From Opitutia bacterium (GTDB taxonomy: Bacteria; Verrucomicrobiota; Verrucomicrobiia; Opitutales; Opitutaceae): a stretch of DNA of 64,000 bases. The position numbers and the translations under genes were made by a program. This document shows positions 1 through 9,700 of this stretch, piece by piece. Under the pieces are notes generated by a model. It was not told the DNA's origin. It saw only the letters and a list, made by a program, of their open reading frames with translations, and did no database searches. How positions within the stretch are numbered: position 1 is the first letter of the stretch; every line of letters starts with the position of its first letter. Location: the NCBI GenBank assembly GCA_016187945.1, contig JACPIT010000011.1, positions 62,001 to 126,000 of the forward strand, read 5' to 3'.

Positions 1-381
1 CTCGCCGCCGTCGGTCGGCAGCACGAAAACCTGGTAGTCGTCGCCGGCGCGGTTCGACTCGAACGCGATCCATTTGCCGTCGGGCGACCAGCGCGGGTGA
101 CGCTCGTTTTTGGGTGTCGAGGTGAGCGCGCGGACGTTGCCGCCCGTCGTGTCGGCGATCCACAAGTCGGACTGCGTGCGGTTTTCCGCGAAGAGAACTT
201 CGCTGACGACGTAGACGACATGCCGGCCGTCGGGCGAGATTTGCGGATCGGACACGCGCTTGAACTTGAACATGTCGTCCAGCGACAGCGGGCGTTTTTC
301 GGCCGCGACGCCGACGAGCGCGACCGCGACGAACGAGAACCAGAGAGCGGCACAGCGGCCGCGAAGGAGGCGGGGAAGCAT
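1..381 (-). CDS. S9-family (prolyl oligopeptidase-like) peptidase, N-terminal part, cut by window edge
   Basis: Reading from the ATG at 381, the first 127 residues are a signal-peptide-like stretch (LLRGRCAALWFSFVAVALVG) followed by LSLDDMFKFKRVSDPQISPD. The latter is the usual start of the beta-propeller domain of secreted S9C acylaminoacyl peptidases. Two TolB/PD40-like blades are visible: ISPDGRHVVYVVSE, and WSPDGKWIAFESNRAGD followed by DYQVFVLPTDGGE. The serine hydrolase domain would lie outside the window. The family releases amino acids or dipeptides from peptides in the periplasm. The gene runs away from the rest of the window, and a repeat-filled spacer separates it from the DUF4286 gene. 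The family call is secure at the level of propeller plus signal peptide. A stand-alone TolB-like propeller cannot be excluded because the catalytic part is missing. Confidence 0.8.
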   Translation of the reverse strand, partial: MLPRLLRGRCAALWFSFVAVALVGVAAEKRPLSLDDMFKFKRVSDPQISPDGRHVVYVVSEVLFAENRTQSDLWIADTTGGNVRALTSTPKNERHPRWSPDGKWIAFESNRAGDDYQVFVLPTDGGE

Positions 382-452
382 AGTTTCGCGGCAACGTAGC
401 GAGCGCACGTCATAAGGAAAGCGCACGTTTTCGGGTAAACCTTAATTCCGCA

Positions 453-600
453 GTTGAAACGCGGAGAGCGCGGAGGACGCGAAGTAGAACGCGGGAAAAT
501 CAGCCCCCCCCGAAGGTTCACCTGCCGGGTGAATGTCCGCGGAACAGAGTGATCGAAGTCTCTCCTCTGTGCTCTCCGCGTCCTCCACGTTTCAACGGCG
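453..600. repeat. Spacer inverted repeat enclosing a C8-GAA hairpin
   Basis: The 382-766 spacer holds no gene. Two arms rich in GAG/ACG (about 453-480, containing gcggagagcgcggaggacg, and about 570-600, containing ctccgcgtcctccacg) are inverted copies of each other. Between them, eight C residues and GAA (504-514) lead into a small hairpin, ttcacc-tgccg-ggtgaa (517-533). The same C8-GAA plus hairpin layout recurs between kdpA and kdpB at 36716-36758. Confidence 0.6.
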
Positions 601-633
601 TTCTTTGGGGCGACGCGACCGGCCTCGCCCGCC

Positions 634-690
634 GTAGCGCCGGCTTCCAGCCGGCATCGAAGCGCGGAGCAGGCTGGAAGCCTGCGCTAC
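634..690. repeat. REPIN-like element: GTAG hairpin pair, GCCGGC stem family
   Basis: GTAGC is followed by a perfect short hairpin gccggc-ttcca-gccggc. A spacer and the mirrored element follow, with stem caggc-tggaa-gcctg, ending in GCGCTAC. GTAG at the foot of one stem and CTAC at the foot of the other is the layout of REP doublets (REPINs). Its last base is 76 bp before the DUF4286 start. Confidence 0.65.
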
Positions 691-766
691 TTTCCCGCAA
701 CGTGCCGCGCTCCGCTTGCCGTCCATCGTCCTCCGTCCTGAGTTTTCCGAACTCTGCTTTCCACCC

Positions 767-1099
767 ATGCCCGCCGTCCTCTACACCGTTCGCGCCTCGT
801 GCCAAGACCTCCAACAACGCGGCCGTTTCCTCTCGTGGCTGACGCCGAACCACGTCGCCGAAGTGATGACCGGCGGCGCGACGTCGGTGCGCATCGTGCT
901 GCCCGACCGCGAGAGCGAAACGGCGCCGGCGGTGGTGGAGACGCAATACGTGTTCCCGTCGCGCAAGGCCTTCGACACCTACGTGCGCGACCACGCACCG
1001 CGCCTGCGCGCGGACGGCCTAAAGCATTTCCCGCCCGAGAGCGGCGTCACCTACGCGCGGCAAGTGGCCGAGATCGCAACGGAGCTGAGCGCCGAGTGA
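767..1099 (+). CDS. DUF4286 family protein
   Basis: A 110-residue cytosolic protein with no signal peptide or membrane segment. The opening MPAVLYTVRASCQD, the central VETQYVFPSRKAFDTYVRDHAPRLRADGL and its size (about 100 residues) fit the DUF4286 family, small ferredoxin-like fold proteins of unknown role. In-frame residues upstream of 767 are repeat-derived and low in coding character, so the ATG at 767 is preferred. The stop overlaps the start of a spurious upstream extension of the next gene. The real next start is 189 bp further on, so this gene is probably not part of the following cassette. No function can be assigned beyond the family. Confidence 0.75.
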   Translation: MPAVLYTVRASCQDLQQRGRFLSWLTPNHVAEVMTGGATSVRIVLPDRESETAPAVVETQYVFPSRKAFDTYVRDHAPRLRADGLKHFPPESGVTYARQVAEIATELSAE

Positions 1100-1288
1100 G
1101 TGAATCCTGCCGCCTCGCGTTGCGGCAGCCACCGGCCAGATCGAAGACGCAGACGGCAACACGACGGGACGCCGCTCGTCTCGAATCGCATCGGCATCCC
1201 GGCACGGCGCAGCATGGTCCGGCTGGTCGACGAATTCCCCCGTTCCGGTTCGCTTTCGGGCACGAACGTTGCTGAGCTTCGCAGCGCC

Positions 1289-2710
1289 ATGCCACGCCCT
1301 TGGTTATTCGTAGGCTTCACCGGCCATCGAAAACTGGCAGACCCACCACGCACTGCCGCCGCGATCCGACAGGCGCTTGTGCTTCTCTCGCGGCGCACCG
1401 GGGCTCCACTCGCGGCGGTCTCTTCCGCTGCTGCCGGCGCTGACACGCTATTTGCGGAGGCAGCCGCCGAACTCGCCCTGCCGTGGACGCTCCTGTTGCC
1501 GGCTTCGCTGGAAAATTTCCGCGTCGACTTTACGCCCGCCGAGTGGGCCCGCACCGAACGGCTGCTTCCGCGCGCCATCCAAACACACGTAGAACCGCCC
1601 GGCGCCGCACGACGGATGGCCTTCCTGCAGTGTGGCATTCGAGTGGTTGAGGAGTGCGATGTCCTGGTCGCCTTCTGGAACGACGAGCGCGGCCCGACTC
1701 CCGGCGGCACCGGAGACGTGGTCGCTTATGCGCGCGCGCTTGGGAAGCCGCTGCTGTGGATTCACGCCGGCACCTTCGCGCTCCACGAAGAGAACCTCTC
1801 TGCGCTGCCGGTTTCTCTTCCGGCCGGCCAAGCCGCCGTAGCGGCCGGTGCGACCGGCATCGCCGCGGCCCGCCAGTTATTCGACCAATTCAGCACCCAA
1901 GCCAAGAAGCACCGCCCGCTCGCTCTCAACCTCAACCTTTCCCTCGTAGTTCTCCATCAACTGGCGACGCTCGTGGCCGTCGCCGCGCTTCTGTGGTCAG
2001 ACTCCGCCCACCTTCACGAATGGGCTCCCCGGGTAAAAATCGCCGTGCTCCTGTTCGCGCTCGCCGTGCCGTGGCTGCTGCATCACGCGCATGCCACATG
2101 GCGCGACAGCCGGGCTCAAGCAGAGATATGCCGCTCCGCACTCGCGTTCTGGCCGGCGCCCGACGCTCCCGCGATCTTCACCGCGCTGCGTCTGCCGGTG
2201 TTTCTCACGCTGCAACGCCACCTCCAGCTCCTCCGCCTTCTCGCCCCCGGAGACGCGGCGTCGCTGGAGGATTTTCGCGCGCACTACGTCGAACGCCGCC
2301 TGCGGGCTCAGCGGGTCCACTACGAACGCCAGGCCGCAAGGGCGACCGCGCGGCGCCGGTGGTTGCGCCGGAGCGCCGCGCTCTGCACCGCCGGCGCGAT
2401 CCTCGCAAGCGCCGCCGTGATGCTCCACCTGATTGACCCGTCCGGCTCCACCTATACGACCGTGAAATTTTTCGGCGTCGGCTTGCCGCTCGCCGCAGCC
2501 GCGCTCCTCGCAGCGGGCGCGGCCCTCGACGTCGAACGTCGTTGTTCCCGCTACCGTGAAATGGCCGCACAACTAGGCCACGCCGAGCAACGCGCCCTGC
2601 ATGCCCCGACGGAGAACGGGCTGCGCGAGGTCGTAATCGACATCGAGCGCCGCCTGCTGCTTGAGGTCCTCGAGTGGCATGCCGTCACCCGCTACGCCGC
2701 GGCGCACTGA
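1289..2710 (+). CDS. SLOG-like nucleotide-sensor protein with SLATT-like 4-helix membrane module
   Basis: A 473-residue protein. Residues 1-165 look like a Rossmann-type SLOG (LOG/DprA-like) domain: FVGFTGHRKL (7-16), a SSAAAGAD turn (45-52), the strand CDVLVAFW (123-130) and the glycine loop PGGTGD (138-143) before LGKPLLWI. Residues about 214-236, 249-266, 362-382 and 392-413 are hydrophobic segments. The tail (420-465), with RYREMAAQLG and a terminal E-rich helix ending LEVLEWH, is typical of SLATT/2TM effector modules. SLOG domains are proposed to bind or process nucleotides or NAD-like ligands, and SLATT modules to form membrane pores in bacterial conflict systems. The ATG at 1289 lies directly before the SLOG fold; upstream in-frame sequence is arginine-rich and unconserved in look. 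The patatin gene starts 28 bp downstream. Domain calls rest on motif reading only. Confidence 0.7.
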   Translation: MPRPWLFVGFTGHRKLADPPRTAAAIRQALVLLSRRTGAPLAAVSSAAAGADTLFAEAAAELALPWTLLLPASLENFRVDFTPAEWARTERLLPRAIQTHVEPPGAARRMAFLQCGIRVVEECDVLVAFWNDERGPTPGGTGDVVAYARALGKPLLWIHAGTFALHEENLSALPVSLPAGQAAVAAGATGIAAARQLFDQFSTQAKKHRPLALNLNLSLVVLHQLATLVAVAALLWSDSAHLHEWAPRVKIAVLLFALAVPWLLHHAHATWRDSRAQAEICRSALAFWPAPDAPAIFTALRLPVFLTLQRHLQLLRLLAPGDAASLEDFRAHYVERRLRAQRVHYERQAARATARRRWLRRSAALCTAGAILASAAVMLHLIDPSGSTYTTVKFFGVGLPLAAAALLAAGAALDVERRCSRYREMAAQLGHAEQRALHAPTENGLREVVIDIERRLLLEVLEWHAVTRYAAAH

Positions 2711-2738
2711 GGAAGCGATCCACGCCGCCATCGCGAAA

Positions 2739-3857
2739 ATGAAACGCATCCTCGCACTTGATGGCGGCGGCATTCGCGGGGTGTTCAGCCTGACTGTCCT
2801 CGCCAAGATCGAAGCGATCTTCCGCGCAGAGCGCGGACGACGCACGCTGGTCTTGCGAGAGGAGTTCGATTTCTTCGCCGGCACCAGCACAGGCGCGATC
2901 ATCGCCTCCTGTCTGGCGTGGGGCATGAGCGTCGATGAAATTCTCACGCTCTACCGCACGCGCGGTCGGGAAATGTTCACTAAGGCGGGCTGGATGGATC
3001 GCTATTGGACCGGCCTCTACGATCCGCGGGTGATCGCCCGCCTGTTCAAGGATCTGTTTTTCGACGACGAGACGCAAAAGCCCGCGCTGCTGGGCTGCCG
3101 CCGTCTCTGGGGCGCAACGCCCGCCGACCAAAAACACCTGCTCGTCGTCATGCGTAACGCCACGGCCGGCTCAGCCTGGCCGGTGTCCAACAATCCCTTT
3201 TCCAAATACAACGACCGGGCCCGTGCCGACTGCAATCTCGACCTACCGCTCTGGAAGCTTCTCCGCGCATCGACCGCCGCGCCGGTCTATTTCCCGCCCG
3301 AGGAGATCCGACTCGGTCCGCGCACCGACCTTTTCGTCGACGGTGGGATGACACCCTACAACAACCCCGCGCTCATCGCCGTGCTGATGGCCACGCTGCC
3401 CGCTTACGCCATCGGCTGGCCTGCGGGCCGCGACGTGCTCCAAGTCGTCTCTGTGGGCACCGGCACCACGCGCGCGCAGCTCACGAAGCAGGCCGCCCGC
3501 AACGTCAACAACACGGACGTCGCGCAATTCATCGTTCCGGCGCTCCTCGGCTCGGCCGGGAACCAGCAGGATCTGCTTTGTCGCGTCTTGGGCCACTGTG
3601 TCTTCGGAGCGCCCATCGACCGCGAACTCGGCGCGCTCGCGGGCGACGGCCTGCTCGCCGCAACCGAAAAGAAATTCACTTACCTCCGCTACAACCGCGC
3701 GCTCACCGCGGCCGAGATTGCGGAGTTTGAACGCTCGTCGGGCAAGAAATTCAGCTTGGATAACACTGAGCTCATCGAGGATCTCGCCGCCCTTGGTGCG
3801 GCCTACGCCGAAGCCAGCGTCTGCCGCGAACACTTCTTTCCGTCCGAGCCGCCCTGA
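2739..3857 (+). CDS. Patatin-like phospholipase
   Basis: A 372-residue protein with all patatin hallmarks. LDGGGIRG at 7-14 is the oxyanion loop, GTSTG at 48-52 carries nucleophile Ser50, and FVDGGMTPYNNPA carries catalytic Asp201 in DGG. SKYNDRARADCNLDL and LLRASTAAPVYFPP are typical of the subgroup that includes the CBASS effector CapV. The family hydrolyses acyl chains of membrane phospholipids. The ATG at 2739 gives the usual MKRILALDGGG N-terminus; earlier in-frame starts at 2661 and 2679 would overlap the SLOG gene. There is no signal peptide, so it should act on the inner leaflet. It sits 28 bp after the SLOG/SLATT gene and is probably co-transcribed. No CD-NTase gene is present, so an ordinary CBASS operon is excluded within the window. 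Confidence 0.88.
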   Translation: MKRILALDGGGIRGVFSLTVLAKIEAIFRAERGRRTLVLREEFDFFAGTSTGAIIASCLAWGMSVDEILTLYRTRGREMFTKAGWMDRYWTGLYDPRVIARLFKDLFFDDETQKPALLGCRRLWGATPADQKHLLVVMRNATAGSAWPVSNNPFSKYNDRARADCNLDLPLWKLLRASTAAPVYFPPEEIRLGPRTDLFVDGGMTPYNNPALIAVLMATLPAYAIGWPAGRDVLQVVSVGTGTTRAQLTKQAARNVNNTDVAQFIVPALLGSAGNQQDLLCRVLGHCVFGAPIDRELGALAGDGLLAATEKKFTYLRYNRALTAAEIAEFERSSGKKFSLDNTELIEDLAALGAAYAEASVCREHFFPSEPP

Positions 3858-3965
3858 CCGCGCGCATGGGCTTGGAAAACGCTCTTCCGTTTCCAGTCCG
3901 CCTAATTTCCCCGCTCCGCTCTCGTATTTCCCGGCGTCTCCACCCCGCCACTTTTCCACGCACTC

Positions 3966-4229
3966 ATGTTCTCTTGCTCCCAGTGCCGCCCACTCGGGTT
4001 TGTCTTGCTCGCGGCTATCTTTGGCCCGCTGCCCGCGGCACCCACTCTCGGCCGCCGCCCCTGTGGCGGAGAGGTGGAACGACCCGTCGGCGCCCACCGG
4101 CGCGCCGGCGGCGCGAACGGCTACGAGCGCTACGGCGCTTTATCCTCCACCAGGCTGAAGCTCGCCAGCCCCACCGGCCAAGAGCTCACCGTTGCCGATG
4201 TTTTCCTCCGCGCCGGCAGCCCGCCGTGA
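3966..4229 (+). CDS. Small possible secreted protein (hypothetical)
   Basis: An 87-residue reading frame fills most of the 422 bp between the patatin and subtilase genes. It opens with MFSCSQCRPLGFVLLAAIFG, which reads as a short signal peptide (no lipobox cysteine in the right place). It ends RLKLASPTGQELTVADVFLRAGSPP, which has ordinary codon composition. The middle (about 30-50) is arginine- and glycine-rich and less convincing. No family is recognised. It could be a genuine small secreted partner of the subtilase or the remnant of a longer gene, and chance in high-G+C DNA cannot be ruled out. Confidence 0.35.
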   Translation: MFSCSQCRPLGFVLLAAIFGPLPAAPTLGRRPCGGEVERPVGAHRRAGGANGYERYGALSSTRLKLASPTGQELTVADVFLRAGSPP

Positions 4230-4279
4230 CGAAGGAATTCGGCCGCACCTCGCCTTGCACCCTCCCTAGCCTCCAGCCC

Positions 4280-6655
4280 ATGTCCGCTTCAAAACGCCCG
4301 CGCCTTCTCGCCCTTTTATTCCTCGCCACTGCGCTTGTCCGCGCTGCCGCACCCGCGGACTTGTTCACCGCCGCTAGCAACGACGACGTGGCCCGCATCG
4401 GCGAACTCGTCGCTGCCGGGGCCAATCTAGAGGCGACCGACTCGGTTCAGAACACGCCCCTCATGCTCGCCGCCCAGCAGGGCAATTTCGGAGCGCTCCG
4501 CGAACTGCTTCGCCTCGGCGCCGATCCCGCGCACGCCACGTCCGGCGGTCAAACCGCCCTCGCGCTGATCGACCCGGAGCATGAAGACGCTCGCGCCTGC
4601 CGGCTTCTGCTTCGCGCCTACGCCTATCTCTCGAAAAACGCCCGCCCGTCCACCACCCGCCCCAGCCGGCCCCACCTGGTCGTTCTCTTCGAGCCCACCG
4701 TCAATTACCTCCATCCCGCGCTCCGCTCCGCCTATTACGTCAACCCCGCCGAGCGCGACGGCCGCCCCGGCGTTGACGACGACCGGAACGGTTTTGTCGA
4801 CGACGTCTACGGCTGGAACCTCGCCACCGATCGCCCTCACGAAATCAGTCCGCTACAGCTCCAGATCTATCTTCAAAGCCGCGACACCATTGGGCGTCTC
4901 TTCAAAGCCTACAACGAGTTCGAGCAAGGCCGCCTCGATCAAACCGACTACGACCAACTCCGCGCCGGTTTCGACAATCCTCTGGCCAAAATCTTCGGAC
5001 GCCACGCCGGCTTCACCAACGGCGATTTCCTCGACCGTGCCATCGAACTCTCCCACGGCTCCCATGTCGCCGGAATCGTGCTCGAGCACAGTCGCGGCCA
5101 GGCGCTGCTGCACACGCTCTCTTGGGAATCCTTTGGCGACGCGCAGGCCTTTACCCGGCCGCCCGAACTCACCCAACTCGCCGGGGCGGCCTCCGACGTC
5201 GTCGATTTTCTCGCCCGCTATCGCGCCACGCTCCTCGACGAATCCCTCGCCGCCGGACGCCGTCTCAGCGACTACCTGCGCACCACCGGCGCAGGCGTGG
5301 TCAACCTGAGCATGACCGCCGACTACCACAGTTTCGCCCGCACCGCCGCGGACCTCGCCTCACGCTACCTCGAAGCCACCCATGCCACGGCGGAACAGAT
5401 CGAGGCCGCGCGCGCCGCCCTCCCCGACCTCGCCTTCGATTGCTACGTCGCCCACTCAGTCCAATTCCTTCTCCCCATCTACGAAAATCCGGACGTCCTG
5501 TTCGTCATCGCCTCCGGCAACGACGGCACCGACAACGACGCCAACCTGCCCTCTCCGGCCTATCTCTCCCGCTTCATGCCCAATGCGGTGGCGGTCGCAG
5601 CCGTCGATGCCGAGGGCACGATCGCGGCGTTCAGCAATTACGGCGAACGCTCCGTCGATCTTGGTGCGCCAGGAGTGAAAATCAGTTCCACCGCGATCCC
5701 GGAAGCGTCGGTGCTCATGAACGGCACCTCGATGGCCGCTCCCGCTGTCGCCGGCGCCGCCGCCGGATTGCGTCACGCTCGCCCTGACCTCACCGCCGAG
5801 CAACTGAAGCTCTTTCTTCTCTACACCGCTCGCTATCACTCTTCCCTCGCCCATCGCACCACCACCGGCGGCAGCCTGAACGGCGACCTGCTTTTTCAAC
5901 TCGCCGGCGACTCCTCCACCCGCGCGAAGGTTTGTGCCACCGCGGCGATTCACGCCGCCCAGGCTGATCAACACCGTTTGCCTGCCCATTTCATCGACGC
6001 CGACCGCCTGAGCCGCCTCGCCCTCGCCACCGACGACACCTGCGCCGAAGCCTGGCGCGCTCGCGCCGCCTACTTCGATCTGCGCGACGATCCCGCCGCA
6101 GCCGTTGAACCAATCGAGCGCGCGATCCAGCTCGATCCCACCAACTGGCACGTCTGGAACAGCTCCGGCATCATCCACGCTCACCTCAAACACCACGCCG
6201 AAGCCGCGACCGGCTACCGGTGCGCCGCCGAGCTCAGCGCTCACGATCCCAACGTCACTGCGCCAACCCGCGCCGCCATCTTCGTCCGCGCCGCCACGCA
6301 GTCCCTCGCCGCCGGCGATCGCGCCGACGCCTCCGCCGCGGTCCGCGCCGCCCGCGCGCTCCACTCCGACGTCTCGATCCCGGACGACCTCGCCGATCTC
6401 GAATTGGCCGCAACGGACGTGCCTCTCCTGATTCTGAAAAATCTCCGCCAACTCGCCGCCGCCGCGAACCAATATTACCGCGCGCAGAGCACCAACACCG
6501 CTCGCTTCGACGATCTGGTCGGCCCCGAGCCGGGAAAAACGGTTAAGCAGGTGATCAGCTACGCGGGCGAAGACTACCGCACCATCGTGTTCCAACAGGA
6601 TCAGCCCATCGTCGTCCGCACCCGCGCCGGCGAAGAAATCCGCTATCAAAACTGA
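4280..6655 (+). CDS. Secreted ankyrin-subtilase (S8) with TPR and pilin-like C-terminus; catalytic Asp position reads Glu
   Basis: A 791-residue protein: signal peptide 1-23; ankyrin repeats about 26-115; S8 domain about 130-520; TPR-like helices about 575-700; C-terminal module about 720-791. In the S8 domain His259 (SHGSHVAGIV), Asn414 (IASGNDG) and Ser484 (NGTSMAAP) are intact. The first catalytic motif, normally of the type VAVIDTGVDYTHP, reads VVLFEPTVNYLHP, placing Glu138 at the Asp position. The following DDDRNGFVDDVYGWN is the normal calcium-loop segment of this subtilase group. The tail (NQYYRAQSTNTARFDDLVGP, then a YAGEDY motif) resembles a module I associate with verrucomicrobial pseudopilins. 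The start at 4280 is fixed by the signal peptide. It is presumably exported. Reduced or altered activity is possible, since Glu for Asp is not the usual triad. Confidence 0.83.
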   Translation: MSASKRPRLLALLFLATALVRAAAPADLFTAASNDDVARIGELVAAGANLEATDSVQNTPLMLAAQQGNFGALRELLRLGADPAHATSGGQTALALIDPEHEDARACRLLLRAYAYLSKNARPSTTRPSRPHLVVLFEPTVNYLHPALRSAYYVNPAERDGRPGVDDDRNGFVDDVYGWNLATDRPHEISPLQLQIYLQSRDTIGRLFKAYNEFEQGRLDQTDYDQLRAGFDNPLAKIFGRHAGFTNGDFLDRAIELSHGSHVAGIVLEHSRGQALLHTLSWESFGDAQAFTRPPELTQLAGAASDVVDFLARYRATLLDESLAAGRRLSDYLRTTGAGVVNLSMTADYHSFARTAADLASRYLEATHATAEQIEAARAALPDLAFDCYVAHSVQFLLPIYENPDVLFVIASGNDGTDNDANLPSPAYLSRFMPNAVAVAAVDAEGTIAAFSNYGERSVDLGAPGVKISSTAIPEASVLMNGTSMAAPAVAGAAAGLRHARPDLTAEQLKLFLLYTARYHSSLAHRTTTGGSLNGDLLFQLAGDSSTRAKVCATAAIHAAQADQHRLPAHFIDADRLSRLALATDDTCAEAWRARAAYFDLRDDPAAAVEPIERAIQLDPTNWHVWNSSGIIHAHLKHHAEAATGYRCAAELSAHDPNVTAPTRAAIFVRAATQSLAAGDRADASAAVRAARALHSDVSIPDDLADLELAATDVPLLILKNLRQLAAAANQYYRAQSTNTARFDDLVGPEPGKTVKQVISYAGEDYRTIVFQQDQPIVVRTRAGEEIRYQN

Positions 6656-6730
6656 CCGCTGCCGCCGCCCGTTCGCCCGCATCCACGCCCGCCCAAAGCC
6701 AACCGACTCTGTCCCGCCTCTCCCTCCGCC

Positions 6731-9700
6731 ATGAGCACTCACTCAACCACCATCCCTCCGCCGGCGTTCTCCCTCGAACGGCTGCTCCCGATCCTGCGCG
6801 TCAATCCCCGCAATCTCTCGTTTCAACGCCGCATCCGCGGCGATGGCCTCGCGCTCTACCGCGATCGCATCGTCTTGTTTCGCGCTAAAAAATACGACGC
6901 CCCACTGCCCGGCGCGCTGCTCGCCGACGAGGGACATCAGGCGTTCGCCCGCCAGCCTGGCTTCAAGCTCCACGCCAGCCTGCCGCTCGACGCGATTCGC
7001 TCGGTGAAACTGCGGCCCTGGAAATCCAATGTAGTCCTTATCACCGTCGAAACAGTTAGCGACGAGACCTGGCATACCCACCAACTCGCCCGCGAGTGCG
7101 CTCATGTTGCCGATGCGCTCAAACTCATGCTCGGCGATCGCTTCCATCTTGAGGTCGATCCCGCCCAGCTCAGCCCCAAATGGACACAACCTGTCCGGCC
7201 TGCGCTGCTGACTCTCGGAGTGCTGCTCACGCTTGGCTTCTTGGCGGGTTCCATCTGGGCAGCGGTCGCTGGCGGAGATGTCAGCGGCCTGGCGCTTCCG
7301 CTCGGTGAACTCGGCGTGTTCGTGGGGTTCGCCGTTTTCTCCCACGTCGTCGAGACGCGACTGCTCCGCCGTCGTCGGCGCAAGGTTCTCGCCGGCGTGC
7401 CGCCATTTCGCTCCGCCGCTTTGGGTTGGGCTCTCAAGATCGTCGGGGTGCTCATCTTTCTCGTCGGCGTGTTCGTGCCGTGGCCGCTGCTTCGCCTGGG
7501 CCTGTTCGGCGCCGACGCCGCCATCTCCGAAACCGGCGATGAGATGAACGGTGTGATGATTCTTGCCACTTTTGTGCCGGCGATCGGCGCGTTCATGGTC
7601 TACTGGGGCTACCGTCTCGCGCTGCTTCCTGGTGGCCTCGTCTTGGGCGACGACCGTCGCGCGCCGGTGCTTTATCTGCGTTCCTTCCATGACGACGGTC
7701 GCAACGATCTGAATCCCCGCGGCGTGACCGCCTACCTGCTGGGCTTGCGCAATCTTCTCCACGACTATGTTCCGGCGATCGGCGCGCTCGGCAATCTCCA
7801 TCCCCTGCGTGTAGTGCGCCTGTTCATCGGCCGGTCCTCCGACACGGCCGAGGAACAACTCGCCGGCTATTTTAACCGCCGCATCGGCCCGTTTGTCGCC
7901 ATCGGCAAACCCGGCGAACATGTCGCGACCGCCGGTGCGGCGCGGCTCTACGTCGGCCAAGGCGAATGGCAGGCGAAAGTCCTCGAACTGCTCGAAAAAT
8001 CCAGCGCGGTCGTCCTGCAGCCCGCCGAGACGGAGGGAGTCTGGTGGGAAATCGCCCGCTGCCTCGAGCACCTGCCGCCGCGCAAGCTTCTCATCTGCCT
8101 CGCAAGCTATCTCCAGTCGCGCCAAGGCTACGAAGAATTTCGCCTTCGGTTCGAGGATATCACCGGACACTCGCTTCCACGCGACCGCGACGATGCGCTT
8201 TTCATTCGCTTCGACGACAACTGGACGCCGGTGATGCTTCCGGCCCGTCGCGCCGCCGAGTGGCGTTGGCCGCTCTTCGGCCTCGGCATCGACCTCGAAA
8301 GCACGCTGGCCGCCTTCATCGACCGCACCGGCACGCTCGCTCAACCCGCGCGGGCCTGGCGCGCGCCGCGCTTCCCGCGCCTGCGCGCCACCGCCGCCGT
8401 CGCTTTGTGGGGCGTCATGCTCTGGGCGCTCGAGTATCAACTCTCAGTCTTCATGATTCTCCGGTCCGTGAGCGTGCAGATTGCGACCTCGAGTCAGCAG
8501 GTAATCTCCGGCGCCCACGCTTCCAGTTCGTGGCACGTGAGCAAACATTGGCAAACCCGTCTGATTGGCGGTGACCAGGACTACGTGCTGATTTCCCCGC
8601 GAGATCTCTTCGGCGTCTCGCTCGCCACCCAAGCCGAATCCGTGGATCTCAAAGCCTCCATCGCAGCGAAGAATGCGGCTTTTGAAAAACAGGGCAACCA
8701 TCCGCGCGTGCTCTCGCAGAGCGACGTCGTGCGCCACAACCGCCGCTGGAGCCAAGCCGAATTCTCGCTCGTGATTACCGATCCGAATGGAGCGCCAACG
8801 GATTTCCGCTGGTTCCACCTTATCACCACTGGCCTGGACGGGACGTTTGCGATCAACTTTTGGACGAGCGAATCCATCTTCCGCAAATGCGCCGGACAAC
8901 GCGACGCGTTGCTCGACGCGGTCACCCGGATTGAGACGCCGCCGCTGACCGGCGAACGTCTCGCCGCCTCACTGGTCACGACCGCCGCCGCCGCCCACGA
9001 TCCCGGCTCCGTCGTCTGGACCGCAAACGACGCGATCGCCTACGAACTCGCGCTCAGTCCGGCCTGGTTGCCAATTATTCCCATTGGCGATCGCGCGTGG
9101 ATTTTCCAAGCCGATAGGGGCACTGGCCTGTTTGTCTTCGCCGAGCCCGCAGAAACGAGTGAAACCGACCTGCTGGCTAAAATCGCCCAGCAATGTGTCG
9201 TGCCCGAAACGGCCACGTCGATCGCGTTGCCTCGCCCCCCCGGCGGGCTCGCGTGGGGCCATCGGCGCTGGAGCTACGCCGAAGGCGACCAGTCCTGGCA
9301 GGTGGATGCTTTCCTCCATCACAGCGCTCGCGGTCATTTCGCCCTCGTGTCCCGCCTGCGCGGCCCCGTCGCTGACGACGATCCGCGCGCTCGCCTGCTC
9401 GCCCGTGCGGCCGCCGACTTCAAGCCCATCGGTCGACCGCCAGCCCCGCCGACCGCCCGCCCTGACACGCGCGGGCAGGACGGCCTCACCACTTATGATG
9501 GCGGGCAGCGCCGCTGGTTCGCCCGGCTATCCGATGACTGGGCGCCCATGCCGATGAAAAACTCGCCCGTCGACCGCGCCTTTCTTCGCCGTGACGGCAC
9601 ACAGGCCTTCGGCGTGATTTTTGAAAACCCGCAATCTGGCACGACGACCGCGCAGATTGCAGAACTGGTGCTCTCCCGCTATCGAGCCATCGGGACCGAA

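Noticed and set aside
2739-3857. Patatin as part of a CBASS operon
   Set aside because: No CD-NTase, Cap2/Cap3 or other CBASS gene in the surrounding sequence; the effector-like patatin is paired with a SLOG protein instead.
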